The translations under genes and the position numbers were made by a program. The notes under the pieces are model-generated. The model was not told where the DNA came from. It made no database searches and saw only the letters and a program-made list of their open reading frames with translations. Source: Bacteroidales bacterium (lineage in GTDB: Bacteria; Bacteroidota; Bacteroidia; Bacteroidales; UBA932). Taken from it: a DNA stretch of 5,028 nucleotides. Shown in pieces: positions 1 to 5,028 of this stretch. Position 1 is the stretch's first letter. Every line of letters starts with the position of its first letter. The stretch lies in NCBI GenBank assembly GCA_024683255.1, contig JAIKYL010000007.1:1-5028 (forward strand). The letters run 5' to 3'.

Positions 1-2369
1 ACATAGACAAAGATAAGACCTTTTATGTAAATTTCCTTGATATCTTCCACATCTTTCCGGTTTTCTTCGGAAATGACTATGGTGTGCACCCCCGCCCGTT
101 TGGCTGCCAGGATCTTTTCCTTGATGCCGCCAACCGGGAGCACACGGCCCCTGAGGGTCATTTCTCCCGTCATGGCAATACCTTCCTTCACGGCCTGTCC
201 GCGCAGGGCGCTTACCATGGAACTGACCATGGTGATGCCGGCCGAAGGACCGTCTTTAGGCACGGCGCCTTCCGGAACGTGCAGATGGATGTCTTTCTCC
301 ATGAACTGTTCCGTGGTGATGCCGGCCAGCTCCGGATGGGCCTTGATGTACTGCCAGGCTATCTGGGCGCTCTCTTTCATCACATCGCCCAGGTTTCCTG
401 TCATGGACAGGTTGCCCTTGCCCTTGGAAACAGAACTTTCCACGAAGAGGATCTCTCCGCCCATCTCCGTCCAGGCCAGGCCGGTGACCACACCGGGGCC
501 TTCGTTGCCCTTGATGGTATCATGGTAGGATGTGGGAAGGCCCAGGTATTCCTTGAGGTGCTCCTTCTTTATAACGGCAGGATATTCCTGATTGAGAGCT
601 ATCTTCTTGGCTGTAACGCGGGCAATCTTGGCAATCTGCTTCTCCAGGCCGCGCACGCCGGATTCGTGGGTGTACTGGTCTATGATTTCCTGCAGGGCCT
701 CGTCTTCAATGGACAGGCCGTCCTCCAGCAGACCATGTTCCTTAAGCTGTTTGGGGATAAGGTAATTGTGGGCGATCTGCAGCTTCTCTTCGGCCAGATA
801 ACCTGTTACGTTGATAAGCTCCATACGGTCCTTGAGGGCCGGCTGGATGGAGCCGATACCGTTGGCCGTTGTGATGAACAGCACGTGCGAAAGGTCATAA
901 TCCACGTCCAGGTAATTGTCGTGGAAGGTATTGTTCTGCTCCGGGTCCAGGGCTTCCAGCAGGGCGCTGGAAGGGTCTCCCTTGAAGTCGCTGGCCAGCT
1001 TGTCAATCTCGTCCAGCACAATGACCGGATTGGAGGTGCCGGCCCGCTGGATGCCGTTAAGGATGCGGCCCGGAAGGGCGCCCACGTAGGTTTTGCGGTG
1101 CCCGCGGATTTCGGCCTCGTCGTGCATGCCGCCCAGGGAAATCCTCACGTACTTGCGTCCCAGCGCCCGCGCCACGGACTTGCCCAGCGAGGTCTTACCC
1201 ACACCGGGAGGCCCCCACAGGCACAGGATGGGAGACTTCATGTTGCCCTTGAGCTTAAGGACGGCCAGGTACTCTATGATACGCTCCTTTACCGTTTCCA
1301 GGCCGAAGTGGTCTTCGTCCAGAACATCCTGCGCGTGCTTGAGGTCCAGGTTGTCTTCCGACATCTCTCCCCACGGCAGGTCCAGCATGAACTGCAGGAA
1401 GGTGAGCTGGATACTGTAGTCCGGGGAAGAGGGATTGAACTTCTCCAGCTTGGCCATTTCCTTGTCAAAGATGGCCCTAACCTCCGGACTCCACTTCTTC
1501 TCATCGGCCTTGCGGCGCATTTTCTCGAACTCCTCCCCTTCGTCCATGCCCAGTTCCTCCTGGATGGTACGGAGCTGATTGTTCAGGTAATACTCCCGCT
1601 GCTGCTGGTCAATGTCCGTCTTTACCTTCTGGTTAATCTCCTGTTTGATCTGGAGCAGTTGGGTTTGGGTGTCCAGCACCTTCAGGAGGGCCATTCCGCG
1701 CTCATGGATGTCCAGGATGGACAGGAGGTTCACCCGCTCCTGGAAATTCTCCACCTCTATGGTGGTGGCGATGAAATTAACCAGGAAGTGGAAATTGTCT
1801 ATGGACATAAGAGCGCCCATGGCCTCCTTGGGAGCGAAAGAGGAGGACTTAACCACCGTCCCCGCCCTGTCCTTGAGGGCATCGGCCAAAACGCGGGTCT
1901 CGCGTTCGTCCATTTCCGGCATGGTCTCTTCCAGATAGCGGGCCCGGCCCAGCAGGTAAGGCTCCCTGGTGATGATGCTCTCCAGCGACAGGATGCGCAT
2001 GCCCTGAAGGATGGCAGTGACGGAGCCATCCGGCATTTCCAGGGTCTTGAGCACTTTACAGAGGGTGCCGAAACGGTTAAGATCGGCCTCTCCGGGGTCC
2101 TCTACGGCCACATCCAGCTGCGGAACCGCGCCCAGCCAGCCGCCTCCGGACTCTACGTCTCCAACCAGGCGGATGGACTTTTCACGGCCCACCGTTACCG
2201 GGAAAACCGTTCCGGGAAAGATCACAGCGTTGCGGAGGGCCAGGATGGGAAGGGCTTCCGGGAGCTCCTTCTCGTCCACCTTCGTAGACACCGCTTCGCC
2301 CATGACGGGCATAATATTTACTTCCACCCCAGCGGGGGAAAACATTCCGTTGAATTCGTTAACCTTCAT
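1..2369 (-). CDS. lon: ATP-dependent Lon protease (endopeptidase La), C-terminus cut by window edge
   Basis: Cytoplasmic AAA+ serine protease that unfolds and degrades damaged and regulatory proteins, acting as a homohexamer. Read on the minus strand from ATG at 2369-2367, the frame is open for 789 codons to the left edge with no stop. The N-terminal LON substrate-binding domain starts near residue 40 (LPILALRNAVIFPG). A coiled-coil region follows, with REYYLNNQLRTIQEELG, and LPWG lies at about 331-334. Walker A is GPPGVGKT, residues 386-393 (1191-1214). Walker B is VIVLDEID, with the acidic pair at 453-454. Sensor and arginine-rich parts (FITTANG, SGVRGLEKQ) come next. The protease domain has PKDGPSAG with catalytic Ser709 (243-245) and GGIKEK with catalytic Lys752 (114-116), spaced 43 residues as in E. 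coli Lon (S679/K722). All key residues are intact. By comparison with E. coli Lon, a few tens of residues are missing. Other Met codons at 9, 20 and 23 are possible starts, but the A/T-rich leader fits the first. Confidence 0.97.
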   Translation of the reverse strand, partial: MKVNEFNGMFSPAGVEVNIMPVMGEAVSTKVDEKELPEALPILALRNAVIFPGTVFPVTVGREKSIRLVGDVESGGGWLGAVPQLDVAVEDPGEADLNRFGTLCKVLKTLEMPDGSVTAILQGMRILSLESIITREPYLLGRARYLEETMPEMDERETRVLADALKDRAGTVVKSSSFAPKEAMGALMSIDNFHFLVNFIATTIEVENFQERVNLLSILDIHERGMALLKVLDTQTQLLQIKQEINQKVKTDIDQQQREYYLNNQLRTIQEELGMDEGEEFEKMRRKADEKKWSPEVRAIFDKEMAKLEKFNPSSPDYSIQLTFLQFMLDLPWGEMSEDNLDLKHAQDVLDEDHFGLETVKERIIEYLAVLKLKGNMKSPILCLWGPPGVGKTSLGKSVARALGRKYVRISLGGMHDEAEIRGHRKTYVGALPGRILNGIQRAGTSNPVIVLDEIDKLASDFKGDPSSALLEALDPEQNNTFHDNYLDVDYDLSHVLFITTANGIGSIQPALKDRMELINVTGYLAEEKLQIAHNYLIPKQLKEHGLLEDGLSIEDEALQEIIDQYTHESGVRGLEKQIAKIARVTAKKIALNQEYPAVIKKEHLKEYLGLPTSYHDTIKGNEGPGVVTGLAWTEMGGEILFVESSVSKGKGNLSMTGNLGDVMKESAQIAWQYIKAHPELAGITTEQFMEKDIHLHVPEGAVPKDGPSAGITMVSSMVSALRGQAVKEGIAMTGEMTLRGRVLPVGGIKEKILAAKRAGVHTIVISEENRKDVEDIKEIYIKGLIFVY

Positions 2370-2375
2370 ATATAA

Positions 2376-2426
2376 TAGGGGGACAATATCCCCTTTCTGC
2401 CAATTTGTCAGTTCTTAGGGGGACAA
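2376..2426. repeat. Pair of 11-bp direct repeats TAGGGGGACAA, 40 bp apart
   Basis: TAGGGGGACAA occurs at 2376-2386 and again at 2416-2426, an exact match with start-to-start spacing of 40 bp, close to four helical turns. Each copy begins a short inverted repeat: GGGGA-CAATA-TCCCC at 2379-2393 and GGAC-AAGG-GTCC at 2421-2432. The palindrome at 2397-2411 lies between them. The spacing places both copies on the same face of the DNA, which suits paired protein binding; that function is inference. Confidence 0.55.
2397..2411. promoter_or_regulatory. 15-bp palindromic box upstream of lon, possible operator
   Basis: Read towards lon the site is CTGACAAATTGGCAG, an interrupted palindrome with arms CTGnCAA and TTGnCAG around a central A. 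All positions are symmetric except one A/G pair. It lies 28 bp before the lon start codon, where a repressor or activator could act. The same half-site, TTGGCAG, occurs again on the plus strand at 2493-2499 on the HU side. I cannot name the binding protein. Confidence 0.45.
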
Positions 2427-2516
2427 GGGTCCGGCACACTATATTGTCAATCTCCGTGCCAAGCTCTGGAAATGAGTTAAGTGCTTAATTATTTGGCAGG
2501 TTTTTATGTTTATTAT

Positions 2517-2547
2517 TTTGCGGATTGGAAAATTCTTCCTAAATTTG
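2517..2547 (+). promoter_or_regulatory. Bacteroidota-type housekeeping promoter for the HU gene
   Basis: TTTG at 2517-2520 matches the -33 element and TAAATTTG at 2540-2547 matches the -7 consensus TAnnTTTG exactly, with a 19-bp spacer that fits the known spacing for Bacteroidota primary-sigma promoters. Transcription would start roughly 5-10 bases beyond the -7 box, leaving an untranslated leader of about 40 bases before the ATG at 2593. A weaker second pair lies just upstream (TTTG at 2492-2495 and an imperfect TTATTTTG at 2513-2520). Confidence 0.75.
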
Positions 2548-2592
2548 TGCCCGCTTTTAGGAAAGAAAAACAGAACTAAAATTAATACTATT

Positions 2593-2871
2593 ATGACTAA
2601 GGCAGAAATTGTTAACGAAGTGGCAAAAACCACCGGTATCGAGAAAGTACAGGTATTGGCTGTTGTTGAGGAATTCACCAAAGTTGTGAAGGGTTCCATC
2701 ATTGCCGGCAACCCGGTGTATCTCCGTGGTTTCGGTAGCTTCATCATCAAGCACCGCGCCCAGAAGGCCGCCCGCAATATCACCCGCAAGACCACCATGA
2801 CCATCCCGGCACACGACATCCCGGCTTTCAAACCGGCCAAGAGCTTCGTCAACGCCGTTAAAGAGAAATAA
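2593..2871 (+). CDS. HU/IHF-family DNA-binding protein
   Basis: Small nucleoid-associated protein, 92 residues, that should bind and bend DNA as a dimer. Residues 1-40 form the helical dimerisation part (MTKAEIVNEVAKTTGI...). The family's RGFGSF turn is at 45-50, followed by a basic beta-arm (about 53-75) and the closing segment IPAHDIPAFKPAKSF at 71-85. The arm reads RNITRKTT where classical HU and IHF have RNPxTG, so the DNA-intercalating proline position is Ile63; from memory this RNI form is usual for Bacteroidota homologues. The reading frame is open further upstream, to an ATG at 2506, but the extra 29 residues would overlap the promoter and do not resemble the family, so the start is set at 2593, where the standard N-terminus begins. 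It is probably the first gene of a unit with the small basic gene and rng. I give no symbol because HU subtypes cannot be separated here. Confidence 0.95.
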   Translation: MTKAEIVNEVAKTTGIEKVQVLAVVEEFTKVVKGSIIAGNPVYLRGFGSFIIKHRAQKAARNITRKTTMTIPAHDIPAFKPAKSFVNAVKEK

Positions 2872-2894
2872 CTTATTAATCATCCATCATTATT

Positions 2895-2984
2895 ATGCCC
2901 AACGGTAAGAAGCATAAACGACACAAGATGGCAACGCACAAGCGCAAAAAGCGCTTGCGCAAGAACCGTCACAAGAAGAAGTAA
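2895..2984 (+). CDS. 29-residue AURKAIP1/COX24-domain (mS38/bS22-like) putative ribosomal protein
   Basis: The ORF encodes 29 residues, starting MPNGKKHKRHKMATHKRKK and ending NRHKKK. Apart from the start and a few small residues it is almost entirely Lys, Arg and His. This composition and the pattern KMxxHKRKKRLRKxRHKKK match the C-terminal domain of mitochondrial AURKAIP1/COX24 (mS38). A bacterial counterpart is known in mycobacteria as the small-subunit protein bS22. Bacteroidota genomes carry an annotated AURKAIP1/COX24-domain peptide of this length. The likely role is binding rRNA in the small subunit; this is inferred from the family. The gene begins 23 bp after the HU stop, with an A/T-rich leader and no Shine-Dalgarno, and is probably co-transcribed with HU. 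Its TAA stop lies in the loop of a hairpin (2974-2998). It is easily missed because of its size. Confidence 0.85.
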   Translation: MPNGKKHKRHKMATHKRKKRLRKNRHKKK

Positions 2985-2998
2985 TCAAGTCTTCTTCT
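2974..2998 (+). other. Hairpin enclosing the stop codon of the small basic gene
   Basis: AGAAGAAG (2974-2981) is perfectly complementary to CTTCTTCT (2991-2998), giving an 8-bp stem with a 9-nt loop that contains the TAA stop. The stem is A/G against C/U and of moderate strength. It could form only after ribosomes leave the end of the gene. It might shield the 3' end or affect translation termination; no function is shown. Confidence 0.45.
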
Positions 2999-3005
2999 AG
3001 AAACA

Positions 3006-3032
3006 AAGGGCTTGCGAATTACGCAGGCCCTT
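3006..3032 (+). other. 11-bp hairpin in the leader of rng (attenuator, weak terminator or processing site)
   Basis: AAGGGCTTGCG (3006-3016) pairs with CGCAGGCCCTT (3022-3032) over 11 bp with a single U-G wobble and a 5-nt loop, AATTA. It ends 19 bases before the rng start codon. The sequence after it (CCTGTAAAACC) has no U-tract, so it is not a classical intrinsic terminator on this strand. It could reduce read-through from the HU unit into rng, protect the upstream mRNA end, or act as a site in rng autoregulation. The RNase E leader of E. coli works in this last way, but that comparison is only suggestive. Confidence 0.6.
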
Positions 3033-3051
3033 CCTGTAAAACCTTATTCCA

Positions 3052-4617
3052 ATGGAGTCTGAGAAACCGGACAAGGATCTGATTGTTGACGTTACGTCAA
3101 CGGAGGTACATATCGCCCTGATGGAAAATCACCGGCTGATAGAGTACAACACGGAGTCCAGCACTGGGAACAAGTTCACCGTAGGAGACGTTTACCTGGG
3201 AAAGGTAAAGAAGATTCTCCCGAACCTCAATGCTGCCTTTGTGGATATCGGAGACAAGAAGGAAGCCTTCATCCACTATCTGGACCTGGGACTTTATTTC
3301 CCCGCTTTTGATCAGTTTGTGCGGGAATCCAACGGCAATACCAATCTCAAGGATTTGTATTCCAGGATTAAAATAGGAGACGCCCTCCCCAAGGAAGGCC
3401 GAATCGAAGAGATTCTCCGCCCCGGACAAATGATCATCGCCCAGATTGTGAAAGAGCCCATCTCCACAAAGGGATCGCGACTGACAGCAGAGATTTCATT
3501 GGCAGGACGAAACATCGTACTTCTCCCCTTCACGGAAAAAGTATCCATCTCGCAGAAGATTGCCTCGAAGGAAGAGAAACGTAGACTGGAAACCCTGGTA
3601 AGGAGTATCCTCCCCGTCAATTACGGCGCCATCATCCGCACCGCCGCGGAAGGCAAGAATGCCGCCACGCTGGTGGGCGAGACGGAGGCCCTCATAGAAA
3701 AATGGGAGAACTCCTGGAAAAAGATTGCCAAGGACAAGACCGTAAAGCTGCTCTTTACGGAGTACAGCAAAACGACAACCGTGTTGAGGGACCTCCTCAA
3801 CGACTCGTTCTCCAACATCTGGATCAATGACGAACGGGTGGCCGAAGAAGCGCGGAAGTACGTTTCACTGATTTCCCCGGAGCAGGAAAAGATTGTCCAC
3901 CTGTACGAAGGCAAACAGCCCATTTACGACCATTTCGAGGTCACCCGTCAGATCAAGGGCTCTTTCGGCAAGGTGGTTCCCATGCGGCAGGGGTCCTATC
4001 TGGTAATTGAAACCACGGAAGCGCTGAACGTCATCGACGTAAACAGCGGCATTCGAACCAAAACCGCCGACCAGGAGGAGAACTCCTTCGAGGTGAACAA
4101 GATTGCCGCAGAAGAGATTGCACGTCAGCTCAGGCTCAGGGATATGGGAGGCATTGTGATTGTGGACTTCATAGACATGGAATCCAACGAACACAAGAAC
4201 GCCCTGTTCAAGTACATGCAGGAGCTGATGGAAGACGACCGGGCCAAGCACAATGTGCTGCCGCTCACCAAGTTCGGGCTAATGCAGATTACCCGGCAGC
4301 GGATCCGGCCTGTCACGGAAATCAACACGTCGGAGCAATGTCCCGTGTGCCACGGCACCGGCAAGATTCACTCCAGCGTGGTTATCGATGAGGAAATTGA
4401 GCGCAAGATAGCTTTCTATTCCATAGAAAAGGGTGTCCGGTCCATTGTACTGAAAACCAGCCCCATCCTGGGTGCATACCTTAAACGGGGACTGTTCAAC
4501 TCCTTCCTGTCCAAGTGGCGCAAGCGCTACAAGATCAAACTGGAGATCCAGGAAAGTACGGACTACACCGTCCTGCAAAATGAATTGTACAACGAAAAGG
4601 GAGATAAGCTTGAATAG
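3052..4617 (+). CDS. rng: Ribonuclease G (RNase E/G family endoribonuclease)
   Basis: Mg2+-dependent endoribonuclease that cuts single-stranded A/U-rich RNA and works in rRNA maturation and mRNA decay. It is 521 residues (E. coli RNase G is 489). The S1 RNA-binding domain covers about 40-150, starting GDVYLGKVKKILPNLNAAFVDIG, and is enlarged by roughly 30-40 residues between FIHYLDLG and LRPGQ, as is usual for Bacteroidota members. A 5'-sensor-type segment, GAIIRTAAEGK, includes Arg196/Thr197. The catalytic DNase I-like domain has Asp329 (VIDVNSG) and Asp372 (IVDFIDM), spaced 43 residues as D303/D346 in E. coli RNase E. The zinc-link CPVCHGTG has Cys430 and Cys433 at the expected distance. 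There is no long C-terminal scaffold as in RNase E, hence RNase G. The ATG at 3052 follows an A/T-rich leader without Shine-Dalgarno. It lies 67 bp after the small basic gene, separated by two hairpins, and carries its own terminator at the 3' end. Confidence 0.96.
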   Translation: MESEKPDKDLIVDVTSTEVHIALMENHRLIEYNTESSTGNKFTVGDVYLGKVKKILPNLNAAFVDIGDKKEAFIHYLDLGLYFPAFDQFVRESNGNTNLKDLYSRIKIGDALPKEGRIEEILRPGQMIIAQIVKEPISTKGSRLTAEISLAGRNIVLLPFTEKVSISQKIASKEEKRRLETLVRSILPVNYGAIIRTAAEGKNAATLVGETEALIEKWENSWKKIAKDKTVKLLFTEYSKTTTVLRDLLNDSFSNIWINDERVAEEARKYVSLISPEQEKIVHLYEGKQPIYDHFEVTRQIKGSFGKVVPMRQGSYLVIETTEALNVIDVNSGIRTKTADQEENSFEVNKIAAEEIARQLRLRDMGGIVIVDFIDMESNEHKNALFKYMQELMEDDRAKHNVLPLTKFGLMQITRQRIRPVTEINTSEQCPVCHGTGKIHSSVVIDEEIERKIAFYSIEKGVRSIVLKTSPILGAYLKRGLFNSFLSKWRKRYKIKLEIQESTDYTVLQNELYNEKGDKLE

Positions 4618-4633
4618 CTTACCTCCTTTTTTT
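4595..4633 (+). terminator. Intrinsic terminator of rng overlapping its stop codon (possibly bidirectional)
   Basis: TAAGCT (4605-4610) pairs with AGCTTA (4616-4621) around the loop TGAAT. After one A/C mismatch, GGAG (4600-4603) pairs with CTCC (4623-4626), and a run of seven T follows (4627-4633). A preceding AAAAG can pair into the T-run. The rng TAG stop (4615-4617) begins in the loop. On the minus strand the mismatch becomes a G-U pair and the stem is followed by CTTTTC, so the same structure may also stop transcription coming from lnt. Confidence 0.72.
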
Positions 4634-4634
4634 A

Positions 4635-4654
4635 TTAGGGGGCATGCCCCCTAA
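4635..4654. terminator. Perfect 20-bp palindrome between convergent rng and lnt, possible transcription stop
   Basis: TTAGGGGGCATGCCCCCTAA is exactly self-complementary and can fold as an 8-bp stem with loop CATG on either strand. It starts 17 bp after the rng stop and contains the lnt stop codon (4651-4653). Neither strand has a proper U-tract after it, so it is not a standard intrinsic terminator. It may serve as an mRNA 3'-end stabiliser, as part of a bidirectional stop, or as part of an extragenic repeat. Confidence 0.5.
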
Positions 4655-5028
4655 AACCCCCGGGGCCTTTTCGCCTTTCCATCTTTTGCTTTCGCAAAAG
4701 ACACGGCCCGGCCCCGCGCCTGATGGCGCGCCATTACAGCAGCCAGGAACAAAAGGGAGAAGAGGAACACTGAGATTCGGCCCACAATATCTCCGTTGCG
4801 CACGAAGAAGGTCTGGTAAGTGGAAAGCATCACCGTCCCCTCCAATACCGTAGGCTCCCACCAGGGTGTACGTTCCAGGACACGACCGCAAGGATCGATG
4901 ATGGCCGATACCCCCGTGTTGCCGCAACGCGCCACCCAGCGCCGAGTCTCAATGGCCCGCAGCCGGCTGTAATTGAAATGCTGCTTATAGCCGGGCGTAT
5001 TCCCCCACCAAGCATCGTTGGTAATGAC
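4651..5028 (-). CDS. lnt: Apolipoprotein N-acyltransferase, C-terminal part (cut by right edge)
   Basis: Inner-membrane enzyme that transfers a third acyl chain from phospholipid to the N-terminal cysteine of apolipoproteins, the last step of lipoprotein maturation. Only the final 125 codons are present, entering from the right edge and ending at TAG 4653-4651. The visible part holds the end of the nitrilase-like domain, with ITNDAWWGNTPG (residues 3-13 of the fragment), RLRAIETRRWVARCGNTGVSAIIDPCGR, the usual aromatic WW loop and FFVRNGD before the membrane. The last transmembrane helix is at about 82-100 (GRISVFLFSLLFLAAVMA). The catalytic Glu, Lys and Cys lie upstream, outside the window, so activity cannot be judged. 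After the helix comes an unusual tail of 25 residues, rich in Lys and Arg (AKAKDGKAKRPRG), encoded by DNA that holds two hairpins. It converges on rng with 33 bp between the stops. Confidence 0.93.
   Translation of the reverse strand, partial: VITNDAWWGNTPGYKQHFNYSRLRAIETRRWVARCGNTGVSAIIDPCGRVLERTPWWEPTVLEGTVMLSTYQTFFVRNGDIVGRISVFLFSLLFLAAVMARHQARGRAVSFAKAKDGKAKRPRGF
4682..4730. repeat. Two tetraloop inverted repeats inside the lnt tail
   Basis: TCTTTTGC (4682-4689) and GCAAAAGA (4694-4701) form an 8-bp stem whose loop on the lnt mRNA is GAAA, a GNRA tetraloop. CGCGCC (4715-4720) and GGCGCG (4725-4730) form a 6-bp stem around a 4-nt loop. With the palindrome at 4635-4654 they make three tetraloop hairpins in 96 bp. 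They encode the basic tail of Lnt. They look like an extragenic-type repeat taken into the reading frame, but only a genome-wide search could show that. Confidence 0.45.

Larger units (their letters stand above)
2370..2460 (-). promoter_or_regulatory. lon upstream regulatory region (structured, putative)
   Basis: This is the stretch immediately before lon on the minus strand. It holds, counted from the lon start outward, a small hairpin (2379-2393), one copy of an 11-bp direct repeat (2376-2386), a 15-bp palindrome (2397-2411), the second repeat copy (2416-2426), and a TTGACA-like hexamer (2450-2445) followed by ATATAG. No good match to the Bacteroidota housekeeping -7 element TAnnTTTG is seen on this strand. 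That lon is transcribed from here follows from gene position; that it is stress-regulated is inference from the gene's usual role and the density of symmetric elements. The transcription start is unknown. Confidence 0.5.

Noticed and set aside
84..2375. A 763-codon open frame on the plus strand
   Set aside because: It lies exactly antisense to lon. The minus-strand frame has all Lon motifs and catalytic residues, while the plus-strand translation has no recognisable domain and a composition typical of antisense frames.
2379..2408. Possible sigma-54 promoter before lon (TGGCAG ... TTG)
   Set aside because: The distance between the GG and the downstream element does not fit the fixed -24/-12 spacing, and the -12 GC is missing.
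2506..2592. Upstream ATG giving HU a 29-residue N-terminal extension
   Set aside because: The extension covers the -33 and -7 promoter elements, would be leaderless or untranscribed, and does not resemble HU/IHF N-termini.
2439..2883. Minus-strand open frames across the HU gene (2439-2852 and 2557-2883)
   Set aside because: They are antisense to a clear HU/IHF gene and show no family motif.
3097..4578. Several minus-strand open frames of about 80-130 codons inside rng
   Set aside because: They are shadows of the intact rng frame, which carries the S1, catalytic and zinc-link motifs throughout.
4619..4927. A 102-codon minus-strand frame overlapping the lnt end
   Set aside because: It is the wrong frame of lnt; the correct frame holds NDAWWG, CGNTG and a membrane helix and runs in from the right edge.
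1..5028. Mobile element, CRISPR array, toxin-antitoxin or defence system
   Set aside because: No transposase, integrase, array of spaced repeats or defence-type protein is seen. All coding space is taken by core genes with intact motifs.

Overview
The window looks like chromosomal core sequence from a member of the Bacteroidota, most likely the Bacteroidales. The evidence is the protein types (a Bacteroidota-style HU/IHF protein with an RNI beta-arm, a 29-residue AURKAIP1/COX24-type basic protein, and an RNase G with an enlarged S1 domain), the absence of clear Shine-Dalgarno sequences, A/T-rich start regions, and a textbook Bacteroidota promoter (TTTG-N19-TAnnTTTG) before the HU gene. The genus cannot be fixed from this sequence alone.

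Layout: (1) bases 1-2369, minus strand: lon, the ATP-dependent Lon protease, complete at its N-terminus and cut by the left edge shortly before its C-terminus. (2) 2370-2592: a divergent intergenic region. The lon side holds a palindrome, two 11-bp direct repeats exactly 40 bp apart and a small hairpin. The HU side holds the Bacteroidota promoter. (3) 2593-2871, plus: an HU/IHF-family DNA-binding protein. (4) 2895-2984, plus: a 29-codon gene for a very basic AURKAIP1/COX24-domain (mS38/bS22-like) putative ribosomal protein. (5) 2985-3051: a short spacer with two consecutive hairpins, the first enclosing the stop codon of the small gene. (6) 3052-4617, plus: rng, an RNase E/G-family endoribonuclease, ending in an intrinsic terminator that overlaps its stop codon. 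(7) 4651-5028, minus: the 3' end of lnt, apolipoprotein N-acyltransferase, convergent with rng. The 33-bp gap between the two genes and the lnt tail are dense in hairpins.

How the genes work together: HU, the small ribosomal-type protein and rng lie in one direction with short gaps and probably form a transcription unit concerned with nucleoid structure, the ribosome and RNA processing. The hairpins before rng could set its expression relative to the upstream genes. lon is transcribed divergently; it shows no good housekeeping-type -7 element but has palindromic sequence that could bind a stress regulator. lnt belongs to lipoprotein maturation in the cell envelope and is probably unrelated to its neighbours apart from the shared termination zone.

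I see no mobile element, CRISPR array, tRNA or rRNA, and no sign of a new multi-gene system. The points worth a second look are regulatory and structural: the lon upstream region, the paired hairpins before rng, the hairpin cluster where rng and lnt converge, and the tiny ribosomal-type gene.
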